64,000 bases of DNA from contig NZ_AAYC01000001.1 in NCBI RefSeq assembly GCF_000169455.1, positions 141,001 to 205,000 of the forward strand, read 5' to 3'. This DNA is from Roseobacter sp. SK209-2-6. GTDB lineage: Bacteria; Pseudomonadota; Alphaproteobacteria; Rhodobacterales; Rhodobacteraceae. The notes under the pieces are model-generated. The model searched no databases. It was given only the letters and a program-made list of their open reading frames with translations, and had not been told where the DNA came from. Each line of letters starts with the position of its first letter. Positions within the stretch are counted from its first letter, which is position 1. The translations under genes and the position numbers were made by a program. Below are positions 9,720 through 18,812 of the stretch, in pieces.

Positions 9720-9770
9720 GGAAGTGGCCTTTGTTCAAAACAGTGCAGTTGGGAATTCGAATAGGGATCA

Positions 9771-9794
9771 CCCGGCCTGGCCTATCAGGCCGGG
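9771..9794. other. Strong hairpin in the rpsA-kinase gap
   Basis: CCCGGCCTG and CAGGCCGGG form a perfect 9-bp stem with a 6-nt loop. There is no T-run on either side. It may protect the kinase mRNA 5' end or act as a backup transcription stop. Confidence 0.45.
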
Positions 9795-9911
9795 CAGGTA
9801 ATTCGCTTGCCAAAATCCAGGGCGCGTTTTGATACATAGCCTCGCATGACGGCGACATTGTCAGAGGGGCACCGCGAAGTCCAGGCAGTTGCCAAAGCTC
9901 CGGCACAATAG

Positions 9912-9937
9912 AAAAGCCCCGCCAGTAGCGGGGCTTT
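9912..9937 (-). terminator. Rho-independent terminator after rpsA
   Basis: AAAGCCCCGC (9913-9922) pairs with GCGGGGCTTT (9928-9937) over a 5-nt loop. On the minus strand the hairpin ends in a T-run, just after the rpsA stop. The flanking A and T tracts would also allow action on the other strand. Confidence 0.87.
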
Positions 9938-9969
9938 CCGTTTCAGATCTGCATTCTGCAGGCCTGGGA

Positions 9970-11649
9970 TCAGTCGCCGTTGTTCAGCGCCGCGCCCAGG
10001 ATATCGCCCAGCGATGCACCGGAGTCGGAGGAGCCATACTGTTCGACGGCTTCTTTCTCTTCTGCGATCTCGCGTGCCTTGATCGACAGGCCCAGACGGC
10101 GGGTCTTGCTGTCGACATTGGTGACGCGGACGTCGACCTTGTCGCCAACCGAGAAGCGCTCAGGACGCTGCTCTGCGCGGTCACGGGACAGATCGGAGCG
10201 GCGGATGAAGGACTTCATGCCTTCATATTCCACTTCGATGCCGCCATCTTCGATCGCGGTGACGTTCACGGTCACAATGGAGCCGCGCTTCACGCCGCCA
10301 ACGGCTTCAGCGAACTTGTCCCCGCCCAGGGCTTTGATGGAGAGAGAGATACGCTCTTTGTCCACGTCCACTTCGGAGACAACGGCCGAAACCATGTCGC
10401 CTTTGCGGTAGTTCTGGATCGCATCTTCGCCACGCTCGTCCCAAGACAGGTCGGAGAGGTGAACCATGCCGTCGATGTCGCCTTCGAGGCCGATGAACAG
10501 ACCGAATTCGGTGATGTTCTTGACTTCGCCTTCGACCTCGGTGCCCTCTGGGTGAGTCTCAGCAAAGACTTCCCATGGGTTGCGCTGGGTCTGCTTGAGG
10601 CCCAGGGAAACGCGGCGCTTGGAGCCGTCGATTTCCAGAACCATGACGTCAACTTCCTGGGAAGTGGAGACGATCTTGCCTGGGTGCACGTTCTTCTTGG
10701 TCCAGGACATTTCTGAAACGTGGACCAGACCTTCGACACCGGGCTCCAGCTCAACAAATGCACCGTAATCGGTGATGTTGGTAACACGGCCTTTGTGGAC
10801 CGAGGAGAGCGGATACTTGGCGCCAACCAGATCCCATGGATCTTCCTGCAGCTGTTTCATGCCCAGGGAGATACGGTGGGTGTCTTTGTTGATCTTGATG
10901 ACCTGAACCTTGACGGTTTCGCCGATCGACAGGATCTCGGATGGGTGGTTCACACGGCGCCATGCCATATCGGTGACGTGCAGCAAGCCGTCAACACCGC
11001 CGAGGTCAACAAATGCACCGTATTCGGTGATGTTCTTGACGACACCGTCAACGGAATCACCTTCGGAGAGCTTGCCGATAACTTCGGCGCGCTGTTCGGC
11101 GCGGGACTCTTCGAGGATCGCGCGGCGCGACACAACGATGTTGCCACGACGACGGTCCATTTTCAGGATCTGGAAGGGCTGCTTCAGACCCATCAGCGGG
11201 CCTGCGTCGCGCACGGGGCGCACATCAACTTGCGAACCGGGCAGGAAGGCAACTGCGCCACCCAGATCGACGGTGAAGCCACCTTTGACGCGGCCGAAGA
11301 TCGCGCCTTCGACGCGCTGATCGTCTGCGTAGGCTTTTTCCAGGCGGTCCCATGCTTCTTCACGGCGCGCCATCTCACGGGAGATAACCGCTTCGCCGCG
11401 GGCATTCTCAGCGGAACGCAGGTAGACTTCTACCTCGTCACCAACTGCGATTTCAGGGGCTTCGCCGGGGTTTGCGAATTCTTTCAGTTCAACGCGGCCT
11501 TCCATTTTGTAGCCAACGTCGATCAGGGCCTGACCAGCTTCGATCGCGATCACTTTACCCTTAACAACGGAACCCTCATTTGGGGTGTCCATTTCGAAGC
11601 TTTCGTTCAGGAGGGCTTCGAAATCCTCCATAGATACGTTTTGAGCCAT
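9970..11649 (-). CDS. rpsA: 30S ribosomal protein S1
   Basis: The mRNA-binding ribosomal protein needed for initiation on most messages. At 559 residues it has the six OB-fold S1 repeats of the alphaproteobacterial form. Recognisable repeat cores include GKVIAIEAGQALIDVGYKMEG, VKNITEYGAFVDLGGVDGLL, VTNITDYGAFVELEPGVEGL and VKNITEFGLFIGLEGDIDGM. The start MAQNVSMEDFEALLNESF is typical. About 250 bp of gene-free DNA upstream should hold its promoter and leader. Its place, reversed relative to cmk, suggests a local rearrangement. Confidence 0.98.
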   Translation of the reverse strand: MAQNVSMEDFEALLNESFEMDTPNEGSVVKGKVIAIEAGQALIDVGYKMEGRVELKEFANPGEAPEIAVGDEVEVYLRSAENARGEAVISREMARREEAWDRLEKAYADDQRVEGAIFGRVKGGFTVDLGGAVAFLPGSQVDVRPVRDAGPLMGLKQPFQILKMDRRRGNIVVSRRAILEESRAEQRAEVIGKLSEGDSVDGVVKNITEYGAFVDLGGVDGLLHVTDMAWRRVNHPSEILSIGETVKVQVIKINKDTHRISLGMKQLQEDPWDLVGAKYPLSSVHKGRVTNITDYGAFVELEPGVEGLVHVSEMSWTKKNVHPGKIVSTSQEVDVMVLEIDGSKRRVSLGLKQTQRNPWEVFAETHPEGTEVEGEVKNITEFGLFIGLEGDIDGMVHLSDLSWDERGEDAIQNYRKGDMVSAVVSEVDVDKERISLSIKALGGDKFAEAVGGVKRGSIVTVNVTAIEDGGIEVEYEGMKSFIRRSDLSRDRAEQRPERFSVGDKVDVRVTNVDSKTRRLGLSIKAREIAEEKEAVEQYGSSDSGASLGDILGAALNNGD

Positions 11650-11898
11650 GAGGTCTCAGGTTTCCTTTACTAAGTGTTTTCTGGCCGGGTGGTTGTCTCC
11701 ACCGGTCTTGGTTTCGCCCTACAGAACGTGGCCCGGAACACATCTGATCAAACAAACACAAAGGGCCGAGGTGTACCCCAGCCCTGCTCAGATATGTCGC
11801 CCGGACGTTTGCCGCCCATGTATTGACAGCGCGCGTATAAGGGGATTCCGCCTGCTGTGCAAGGGAAAAGCCCTGGGAAAGAGGGTGAAGCGGTAACC

Positions 11899-12399
11899 CT
11901 AATGCGGGTTCGAGATCTCCGGCGAGAAAGCTCTTTCCAAGAGCTCAACGCCCACAAGGATGTATTGCACATCAACTCTCTCCCCTTGCAGAGGCAGATA
12001 GATCTCAGCGGTGCTTTGGTAATCAGAGAGCGGGCCGACATAGGGGAGTGTAACCAAAAGCGGGCGCGGGTCAGCGGCAAGTTCAGCAAAAGCTGTCCAA
12101 ACCATTGACTCTGGACCAAACCCCTCATGCTGTGAAAGCCGGGTGCCCACAAACTTATTTCGCAGAGTTTTGCAGTCTTTGGATCTCGCGTAGAGTGCTT
12201 TGAAATCAGAAACTTGTCTGCAAGCATCGCGTTCAATCTCATAGATCGACAGGATGTCTGGGGTGAATTCGGTATTGGGCAACCCCAGCTTGGACAAACT
12301 TGGATAGTTCGTACCGTCCATGGCGCCGTGCCAAAGGAGAAACAGGGGTTTTAGCCCTTGTTCAAGGTCACCAACTGAGAAGTCAGATGTAAACATCAA
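11899..12399 (-). CDS. PAS-like (PAS_5-type) protein of unknown function
   Basis: A 166-residue soluble protein with no signal peptide or membrane segment. Its layout fits the PAS_5 group common in alphaproteobacteria: a helical start with a WHGAMDGTNYPSLSKL segment, then FTPDILSIYEIERDA, a central RNKFVGTRLSQHEGFGP strand-loop, and AEIYLPLQGERVDVQYILVGVELL as the last strands. No catalytic motif is seen. It lies upstream of rpsA in the same direction, 250 bp away, and is probably expressed alone. The fold assignment is tentative. Confidence 0.5.
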   Translation of the reverse strand: MMFTSDFSVGDLEQGLKPLFLLWHGAMDGTNYPSLSKLGLPNTEFTPDILSIYEIERDACRQVSDFKALYARSKDCKTLRNKFVGTRLSQHEGFGPESMVWTAFAELAADPRPLLVTLPYVGPLSDYQSTAEIYLPLQGERVDVQYILVGVELLERAFSPEISNPH

Positions 12400-12581
12400 A
12401 CAACTGGTATCCTACGCCGTTTCCCACTGCAGTTGGCCTGTTAGATCCGCTGGAACAATTCGGAAAAGCCAGGTGCAATGTGCAGATATCTAGCTTGATT
12501 TCAGAGAGAAAAAAGTAGTTTGACAAAAAAAACGTGTGAAGAGCGGCAAGGGGCGCGCTGGCCTCTCGCCGCTTTTTGTCA

Positions 12582-13217
12582 TCAGTCGTTGAGCTCAGTC
12601 ACAAGAGCGCCAAGTGGTTTGCGTACTTTTTTCATGGGTAGCAGCCAGTCGCCCTCTTCCGCGCGATAGCCTAAAGGCAGTAGCAGGACGGACCGTAGCC
12701 CCTTTTCCTTGAGACCAAGGATTTCGTCTACTTGTGTAGGGTCAAATCCCTCCATCGGGGTGCTGTCCACTTCCAGCTCTGCTGCCGCTGCCAGGGCAAA
12801 ACCCAGCGCGATATAGGCTTGACGCGCGGCATGTGCATAGTTTTCCTCTGCGCTACGGGGCAGATACATCGCTTTCAGATTGTCGTAGTACCCTTTCAGC
12901 AGATCATTCATGCCGCCGCGTTCTTCCGCCATCTGGTCAACGACTGCATCAATACGCTCTTCGCTGTAATTGTCCCAGGCCGCAAAAACCAACAGATGCG
13001 AGCCATCGGTGATCTGCGCTTGATCCCAGGAGACCGGGCGGATCGCGGCACGGGTGTCTTTGTTGCGGATCACAAAAAGCTCGAATGGCTGCAACCCGCT
13101 GGAACTTGGCGCCATCTGAACCGCTTCCACGATCTTAGCGACTTTTTCCTCCGGGACCTGTTTGTTTGGGTCCATTTTCTTTGTCGCATAGCGCCAGTTC
13201 AGTTTTTCCAAAAACAT
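12582..13217 (-). CDS. Nitroreductase-family NAD(P)H-dependent oxidoreductase
   Basis: A 211-residue FMN-dependent NfsB-type enzyme. Typical segments are LNWRYATKKMDPNKQVPEEKV at the start, AVQMAPSSSGLQPFELFVIRN (FMN-binding, about residues 33-53), AARQAYIALGFALAAAAELEVDSTPMEGFD, and a C terminus with LLPLGYRAEEGDWL. The ATG at 13217 was chosen because AGGAAA lies just upstream; an ATG five codons earlier has no such site. A palindrome 35 bp upstream may control it. The physiological substrate is unknown. Confidence 0.9.
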   Translation of the reverse strand: MFLEKLNWRYATKKMDPNKQVPEEKVAKIVEAVQMAPSSSGLQPFELFVIRNKDTRAAIRPVSWDQAQITDGSHLLVFAAWDNYSEERIDAVVDQMAEERGGMNDLLKGYYDNLKAMYLPRSAEENYAHAARQAYIALGFALAAAAELEVDSTPMEGFDPTQVDEILGLKEKGLRSVLLLPLGYRAEEGDWLLPMKKVRKPLGALVTELND

Positions 13218-13251
13218 CAGCTTTCCTATCATTGGAAGGTTTGTCGAGGTT

Positions 13252-13281
13252 ATATTGGAACTAAACTGTTCAGTTCAATAT
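13252..13281. promoter_or_regulatory. Palindromic operator candidate before the nitroreductase gene
   Basis: ATATTGGAACT and AGTTCAATAT form an imperfect inverted repeat separated by AAACTGTTC. It lies 35-65 bp before the nitroreductase ATG, where a repressor would overlap the promoter. Cognate regulator unknown; the nearest regulator gene is the LysR at 13407. Confidence 0.5.
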
Positions 13282-13406
13282 GAGGTTTGGAAAAACTGCA
13301 ATTTTTTTGCTACTGCGCTGCAATAAGGGCCGCCAAGAGAAGTTCCCCTGCACCACAGGGGGTTCACATGCTGTTCAAGAATAGGGCGGGTCAGAGCGGT
13401 TTTGTT

Positions 13407-14312
13407 TCAACCCAGATGATTACTTTCTTCAACGCAGGCATTCTGCAAGTCTTGAGTGAAAAGCTCCACTGCATGCCTGAGGACATGCACGCGGCGGGTT
13501 GCGAGATAGAAGGTTGAGTTCCATCGCATTTGGCTTTTCCCGATTTCCCGAAACCTGCCTTCTACTATCCGACTATGGGCGAAATGTGTTGGCAATGCCC
13601 CTAGGAAATGACCCGTCTCAATGAGCATTGCCATGGCTTCCATGTTGGCCACAATTGCGGTGGGTTCAGGCGAGTCGAGTTCGGGTGAGACCAACATGTC
13701 ATAAGAGCGCTGGCAGAGTTGGTACTGCCCAATCGTTTCAGGGTTGATTTCACAGTCCTCTGCGTCGAACAGCGGATGCCCTTTCGCACAGTAGAGCCTA
13801 TGCTCTTCACTACAGAGTTCCACATACTCCAACTCTGGCACCTGATTGCGAAACGGAGCGATGGCAACGTTCAATTCACCGCTAATGAGTTGCTGCGTCA
13901 GATCCGTGGGGGAGGCAACCACAACTTCGACCCTGACTTCATTCGGGCGCGCGAGGAACCGCTGCAAGCCGCCCACCAGGTTCAGGCCGGGCAGACTGTC
14001 GATCGAATCGACGACACCAATGCGAAGGTCTCCGGAAATCGTGTCACGCAGTTCCATTAGTTCGGCGTCGAAATCGCGGGCGCTTCGCAAAATATCGCGG
14101 GCTTTTTGGTAGGCAATTTCGCCGCGCTCGGTCAGGCGAAAACCACCGCGACCCCGTTCACAGAGTCGGTAACCCAGCGAGGTTTCCAAGTCTCGAATGC
14201 GGATGCTGATAGCGGATTGAGTGACGCCAAGCGCGAACTGTGCATCGGAAAACCCACCGCAGTCCACCACGGTGACAAAGGTTTCCAGCAGCGTGTTGCG
14301 CAGCAGTTTCAT
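13407..14312 (-). CDS. LysR-family transcriptional regulator
   Basis: A 301-residue regulator. The N-terminal winged helix (LLETFVTVVDCGGFSDAQFALGVTQSAISIRIRDLETSLG) is followed by a periplasmic-binding-protein-like effector domain starting near GDLRIGVVDSIDSLPGLNL. It is divergent from the TRAP/agmatinase block beginning at 14457, the classic LysR arrangement, so it probably controlled that block. The AT-rich intergenic stretch (AATCAATATAATATTTTTTGATG) should contain the shared promoters. With the transporter now broken, the remaining target may be the agmatinase-family gene. Confidence 0.9.
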   Translation of the reverse strand: MKLLRNTLLETFVTVVDCGGFSDAQFALGVTQSAISIRIRDLETSLGYRLCERGRGGFRLTERGEIAYQKARDILRSARDFDAELMELRDTISGDLRIGVVDSIDSLPGLNLVGGLQRFLARPNEVRVEVVVASPTDLTQQLISGELNVAIAPFRNQVPELEYVELCSEEHRLYCAKGHPLFDAEDCEINPETIGQYQLCQRSYDMLVSPELDSPEPTAIVANMEAMAMLIETGHFLGALPTHFAHSRIVEGRFREIGKSQMRWNSTFYLATRRVHVLRHAVELFTQDLQNACVEESNHLG

Positions 14313-14456
14313 GGCGCGGATCCTCCTTGGGCTAGCGCAGGTATTACATAAAAATTTCTCTTGTGAAGATAATCAATATAATATTTTTTGATGCTTTGCC
14401 GTATGCCGAAGTATTTCCCGACCCTGGTCAATCATGCCAATTGGGAGGAGACCCGC

Positions 14457-15434
14457 ATGGGCTTTACCTTGAAAACCCTAAAGACCACCGCTACCGCAGC
14501 ATTGCTGAGCCTGGCGCCGACAGCCGTGTTTGCCGAAGACTGGAAATTTTCGATTGAGGAAATTCCGGGCTCGATCATGGATGCCTATGCGCAGGAGTTC
14601 AAAAAGCGTATCGAGGCGGCAACCGATGGCGATGTGACCGTGGCCGTCTATCCGATGGGCACGCTGGGCACCCCGACCGAGACCGTCGAGCAGGCTGCGG
14701 ACGGCATCATCCAGTTCACCAATGTGTCGATAGGCAACCTGGGCACCATCGTGCCGGAAAGCCAGGTCTTCCTGCTGCCCTACCTGTTGCCATCAGATCC
14801 GGCGACGAGCTCAAAGATCCTCAGCAGTTCGGACACTATTTATGGCGATCTGAACGCTGAATTCCAGAAGCGCGGCCTGGAAGTGTTGACCATGTACTCC
14901 GAAGGCCCGCAGGTTTGGACCACTAACCGTGAGATCCGCACACCGGAAGATTTCGACAACTTCAAGATGCGGGTGATGGTGTCGCCGATCCTGCAGGGAA
15001 CCTACAAAAACATGGGCGCTAGCCCCACGCCGGTGCCGTTTGGCGAGGTGTTCGGTGCGCTGCAACTTGGGGCCGTGGACGGTCAGGTGAACCCGATCCC
15101 GAGCTTCGAAGAGATAAAATTCTACGAGGTCATTAGCCACCTGATCTGGGCGGGTGAGCAGGAACTGGTGATCACCGGGTTGCAGGCTCCGTCTGGTTTG
15201 CCACTCTGAAGCCTGACCGGCTTCATCGACGGCGTGGTCAGTGATTTCAAGCAGGCCTGTATAGACGTGATCAAGGAGGCCAAGCCTGACATCGCCCTGG
15301 TGGTTTTGACCGAGGAAGAGCGTGACGTCTTCCGCGCCCGCTCCGGCGATACTGCTGGGGCCTAAGTCGAAACCGCCGGTGCCAGCGGCCAGGAGCTCTG
15401 GGACGCGTTGCAGGCGGAGCTGGTGGGCAACTGA
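14457..15434 (+). pseudogene. TRAP substrate-binding protein (dctP family), broken by in-frame stops
   Basis: It starts at ATG 14457 after GGGAGGAG, with a signal peptide (LLSLAPTAVFAEDW). Residues to about 250 follow a DctP periplasmic binding protein, including TMYSEGPQVWTTNREIRTPEDF and NMGASPTPVPFGEVFGALQLGAVDGQ. It is homologous to uehA further along. A TGA at 15207 interrupts the frame; the same frame then continues as recognisable DctP tail (SLTGFIDGVVSDFKQAC), meets a TAA near 15363, and ends at TGA 15432. The tail is also shorter than in uehA, so some sequence was deleted. The product cannot be a complete binding protein. Confidence 0.88.
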
Positions 15435-15488
15435 TCCCGCCTCCGACCCTGCGCCGCTATGCGCGGGGCCACACCAAGGGAGGATATT

Positions 15489-16124
15489 ATGCAAGACAGC
15501 AAATCTGTTCCCTTCGGCTTTCTGGGGAAGACTGACTGTGCCATCGGGCGTATCGAGGCCTGGATCCTGGGCTGGGGGATCATCCTGAAGGCTACCAACA
15601 CAATTGCCAACGTCTTTGGGCAGTATGTGTTCAACCCGTCGATCTATTTCTCTGAGGAACTGAACGAGTTCCTGATCGTCATCGTCACCTTCATGGGGCT
15701 GGGTTATGCCACCCGCAAGGGCATCCATATCCGTATGTCGGCGATCTATGACGCACTGCCCGTAAGGATGCGAAAAGGGCTGATGGTGCTCTTGGCGGTG
15801 AACACTGCCTTCTTCGTGGGCTGCATGTTTGTCGACTCGATTGTGGTGAGCCTGATCCTGATGCCGATCTTTGCGCCGATAATCAAAGCGGCTGGTCTCG
15901 ACCCGGTGCTGGTCGGCGTGCTGATCACCCTGCAGGTGGCCATCGGCGCCGCAACCCCGCCGTTTGGTTGCAACCTGTTCACCGCCATCGAAGTCTTTCG
16001 CAGACCGTTTGTCGAAGTGGTGCTCGGTGTGCCACCCTTCCTCATCATCCTTCTGATCGCGACCGGGCTGCTGGTCGCCTTCCCGCAAATCACCCTGTTC
16101 CTGCCGGAACTGGCTTCCCGCTAA
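15489..16124 (+). pseudogene. TRAP transporter deletion chimera: dctQ N-half fused in frame to dctM C-end
   Basis: It opens like the small TRAP subunit (ATG 15489, AGGGAGGA before it): [40 protein letters not shown] matches uehB. After about residue 105 it switches without a frame break to the extreme C terminus of the large subunit: FFVGCMFVDSIVVSLIL and VLITLQVAIGAATPPFGCNLFTAIEVF match the end of uehC. By comparison with uehBC about 1.2 kb was lost. The result is an open 211-residue membrane protein that lacks most of the channel. It may still be translated, but a TRAP function is not expected. Confidence 0.87.
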
Positions 16125-16145
16125 AACAAGAAACTGGAGAGAAAC

Positions 16146-17111
16146 ATGTCTGGACACGGTTACGAATCCGGCCGCCTGAACCTGCCGTTTGTCGGTATCG
16201 CCACCTTCGGCAAAAAGCCTTATGTCGAGGATTGGGATAACATCAATGCCGATGTAGCCATCCTGGGCGCGCCGTTTGACTTCGGCTGTCAGTTCCGCTC
16301 CGGTGCGCGCTTCGGCCCGCGGGCAGTGCGCGAGGCCTCGACGCTGTTCAGCTTCGGCCATGCCGGCGCCTATGACCATGAGGATGACGCGACTTACCTG
16401 GGCGAGGAGGTGCGGATCGTCGATCTGGGCGACGCCGACATCATCCACACCAAGACCGAGGAAAGCCACGCCAATATCGAATATGGCGTCAAGAAGATCC
16501 TGGACGCAGGCGCGATTCCGGTGACCATCGGCGGCGACCATTCGGTCAACATCCCCTGTATCAAAGCCTATAAGGAAGACTGCGCCAAGAACGGCCCGAT
16601 CCATGTGGTGCAGATTGACGCGCATCTGGACTTTGTCGATGAACGCCGCGGCGTCACCGATGGCCACGGCAACCCAATGCGTCGCGCGATCGAAAAGGAC
16701 TACGTCTCCGGCATGACCCAGCTGGGCATCCGCAACGTGTCATCTACTGCCAAGGAAGGCTACATCGACGCGCGCGAACGCGGCTCTGACATCCTGTCAG
16801 TGCGCCAAGTGCGTAAGCTGGGCGCCGATGCCGTGCTGGACCGCATCCCCGAAGGCGTCCGCTATTATGTGACCATCGACATCGACGCCTTCTGCCCTTC
16901 GATTGCGCCCGGTACCGGCACCCCCAGCCACGGCGGATTTCAGTATTACGACGTGCTGGAAATTCTTCAGGGTCTAGCAAAACGTGGCGACGTTGTTGGC
17001 ATCGACCTGGTGGAAGTGGCCCCGGCCTACGATCTGTCTGAGAGCACCCAGATTCTGGCGGCACAGCTTTTGCTGAATTTCATCGGCTTCATCTTCCACA
17101 ATAAAGCCTGA
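16146..17111 (+). CDS. speB: Agmatinase-family ureohydrolase
   Basis: A metal-dependent hydrolase that releases urea from agmatine or a related guanidino compound. The 321-residue protein is full length. The binuclear-metal ligands are visible in GGDHS, VVQIDAHLDF and VTIDIDAFCPSIAPGTGTPSHGG, with the early GAPFDFGCQFRSGARFGPRAVREAS. The substrate could also be guanidinobutyrate or another guanidine, because family members are hard to separate by motif. It starts 21 nt after the TRAP chimera and GGAGAGAAAC precedes its ATG, so it was probably the catabolic gene of that transporter operon. It is intact while the transporter is not. Confidence 0.9.
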   Translation: MSGHGYESGRLNLPFVGIATFGKKPYVEDWDNINADVAILGAPFDFGCQFRSGARFGPRAVREASTLFSFGHAGAYDHEDDATYLGEEVRIVDLGDADIIHTKTEESHANIEYGVKKILDAGAIPVTIGGDHSVNIPCIKAYKEDCAKNGPIHVVQIDAHLDFVDERRGVTDGHGNPMRRAIEKDYVSGMTQLGIRNVSSTAKEGYIDARERGSDILSVRQVRKLGADAVLDRIPEGVRYYVTIDIDAFCPSIAPGTGTPSHGGFQYYDVLEILQGLAKRGDVVGIDLVEVAPAYDLSESTQILAAQLLLNFIGFIFHNKA

Positions 17112-17293
17112 GGACTCCCCTGGCGTCTGCAGTAGCAGGAGCCGCGAAAGCCTGGCGCGTCTAATATGATCTGGCGTGCCGGGCGCAATTCTGCGGTAGT
17201 GTTGCACATGTCGGCACTGCTATTTCGAACAGTGCAATTTGCGAAATGTTTCCCGTGGAATCTATTCAGCTCCGATCCAAACTCTAGCTTTTA

Positions 17294-18179
17294 GGGTCAG
17301 GGTTCCTAACCAATAGATGACGAGCGCAGCGAGGGGGATGGCCGTTAGGAACACTTTTGGGCATCGGTCATAGCCTGCGGCGACACGCCACCAGTCTTTG
17401 AGACTGCCGAACAAAATCTCTATGCAGTTATGCAGTTATGCAGTTATGCGGTTTGTAGCGACGTTTGTCGTATTTGGTAGGTGCCTTGCGTTGCTTTCTG
17501 CCAGGGATACAGGCGTGGATCCTTTTGTCTTACAAGGCTTCTCAGAAGCAATCCGTGTCATTGCCGTGATCCTCGAGCAACCAGTCGACCTTTGGCATGC
17601 CACCGAGCAGTGCCCGTACTCCGAAATAATCACCGAACTGTCCAGCGGTGACAAACGGGTCAATCGGTCGTCCCTTGCTGTGGCAGATGGCATGCAACTT
17701 GGTGTTCAAGTCGCCCGTTTTCAGCGCATTTGATCCCTCGGGTCAAACCCCAATCCTTCAAACTCCGGTCGATTAGACAACCACGCCCCAATTTTGGCGG
17801 CCATGCTGGTCGCCGTTCGGTGTGCCTTGAGGTATGTCGTATCGATCATCATGGTCTTCAGTTCGCCATGCTCGGCGGCCAGCCCCGCCATCATCTTGGC
17901 GAGAATGCCTTTGTCGCTCTACCGTTTCCTACGGTGTAGCGTCTTATGTGGGTCGTATTCTGCGGGTGCATCGCGCCATCGTAAGCCGTTGCGATTAATG
18001 GAGATAATTCCACTCAATACGCGCAGGTCATCAACACAGGGTTTGCTATGTGACTTCGGGAGGAAAGGTTCAAAACGCGCTATCTGCGCGTCAGTCAGCC
18101 AGAAAAACCGCTCATGTCACCGCTCCATTTTCTGACCCGTGGATCACGATGCAAGACCAAAATCAATGTATCCTGACCC
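17294..18179 (-). mobile_element. Degenerate IS5-family (IS427-type) element
   Basis: The ends are short inverted repeats: GGGTCAGGGTTCC at the left and, read inward from the right, GGGTCAGGATAC. Each is flanked by TA, the usual IS427-type target duplication. The 886 bp between them encode, on the minus strand, a transposase relic with recognisable pieces: FFWLTDAQIARFEPFLPKSH, VLSGIISINRNGLRWRDAP, MMIDTTYLKAHRT, and near 17300 the C-terminal DWWRVAAGYDRCPKVFLTA. It contains several stops and frameshifts, so it is inactive. It separates the agmatinase gene from the agmatine deiminase gene. Confidence 0.85.
17421..17449. repeat. 8-bp tandem repeat (TATGCAGT, three copies plus)
   Basis: Three direct copies of TATGCAGT followed by TATGCG lie inside the dead IS5 transposase gene. 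An 8-bp unit shifts the frame with each copy, so this slippage-prone run is one of the lesions. Confidence 0.9.
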
Positions 18180-18181
18180 TA

Positions 18182-18812
18182 GAAAAAAGGTGCGCACTTT
18201 TTCGTCGTTACGCCAAGATCCAGGTGCAATTAGGCTTGCAATGTCTGGTCTGGCAGACTTCGTCTGCAACGCAACGTTTGGTGTGCCACGCCTGCTAGTG
18301 AGTTCTGCATCAGCAAACACCCGGAGAGACAATGCCTGCAAAGTTAAACCCCTTGATGGTCGGTCCTGATCGCGGCGAAAGCGCGAATTGGATCTTGCCG
18401 GATCTTGCGCCGATGAAAGACCGAAATCGGGAAATTCGTTGCCTCGCCGCAAGAAGACTGACGCAAGAGCGAAAGCCCTCTGCATCAGCAATAGCGATGA
18501 GAACAAAAGGCGGGTTTGTCCGACCTTTCTGTCGTCGGTGAATTTCCTGCGAAGGTCCGCTTTCGTTAGAGCTGGAAGCGCGCTTTCGTCCGCTTTGGGC
18601 TGCCTGCTGTTATCGGGCTCCCAGATCTCCATACGATCTTGCTGCGGACTTGCTGCCGCACTGCTGTAAGGCGGCTGAGAGCCCAAAGTAAGGAAAGCTG
18701 CGCCTCGCACTAGCGTCTGCTTTCCCCTTACGATAGCGTTCGCTTTGTCTACTATTGACCAAGCACCTAAAACCGTTGATCAGGTTGGATGTAGACAAGA
18801 AGGCGCGGCGCA
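18182..18812. other. Intergenic, no convincing gene
   Basis: About 630 bp between the dead IS5 element and the agmatine deiminase gene. Open frames on both strands lack family motifs, ribosome sites and typical codon use. The stretch resembles other gene-free GC-mixed spacers in this window (34.5-35.0 kb, 39.6-39.8 kb). The promoter for the downstream gene should lie near its right end. Confidence 0.5.

Noticed and set aside
9912..9937. Small RNA between rpsA and the kinase gene
   Set aside because: The hairpin with its T-run is fully explained as the rpsA terminator and no separate promoter was recognised.
10720..11673. 317-residue open frame on the plus strand
   Set aside because: It is antisense to rpsA; its repeated Phe/Asp pattern is a mirror of the S1 repeats.
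15207..15209. In-frame TGA as a selenocysteine codon
   Set aside because: DctP proteins are not selenoproteins, no SECIS-like stem follows directly, and a second stop (TAA) lies downstream.
14811..16667. 618-residue open frame on the minus strand
   Set aside because: It lies opposite a DctP pseudogene, the TRAP chimera and the agmatinase gene, all with clear family motifs. Its own sequence is Asp/His/Gln-rich with no motif, typical of the antisense frame of GC-rich genes.
17421..17449. Tandem repeats as a possible CRISPR array
   Set aside because: The unit is 8 bp with no spacers and lies inside a dead transposase gene. No CRISPR array or cas gene was seen in the window.
18144..18710. 188-residue open frame on the minus strand
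   Set aside because: It overlaps the right end of the dead IS5 element and a gene-free spacer, with no motif and no ribosome site.
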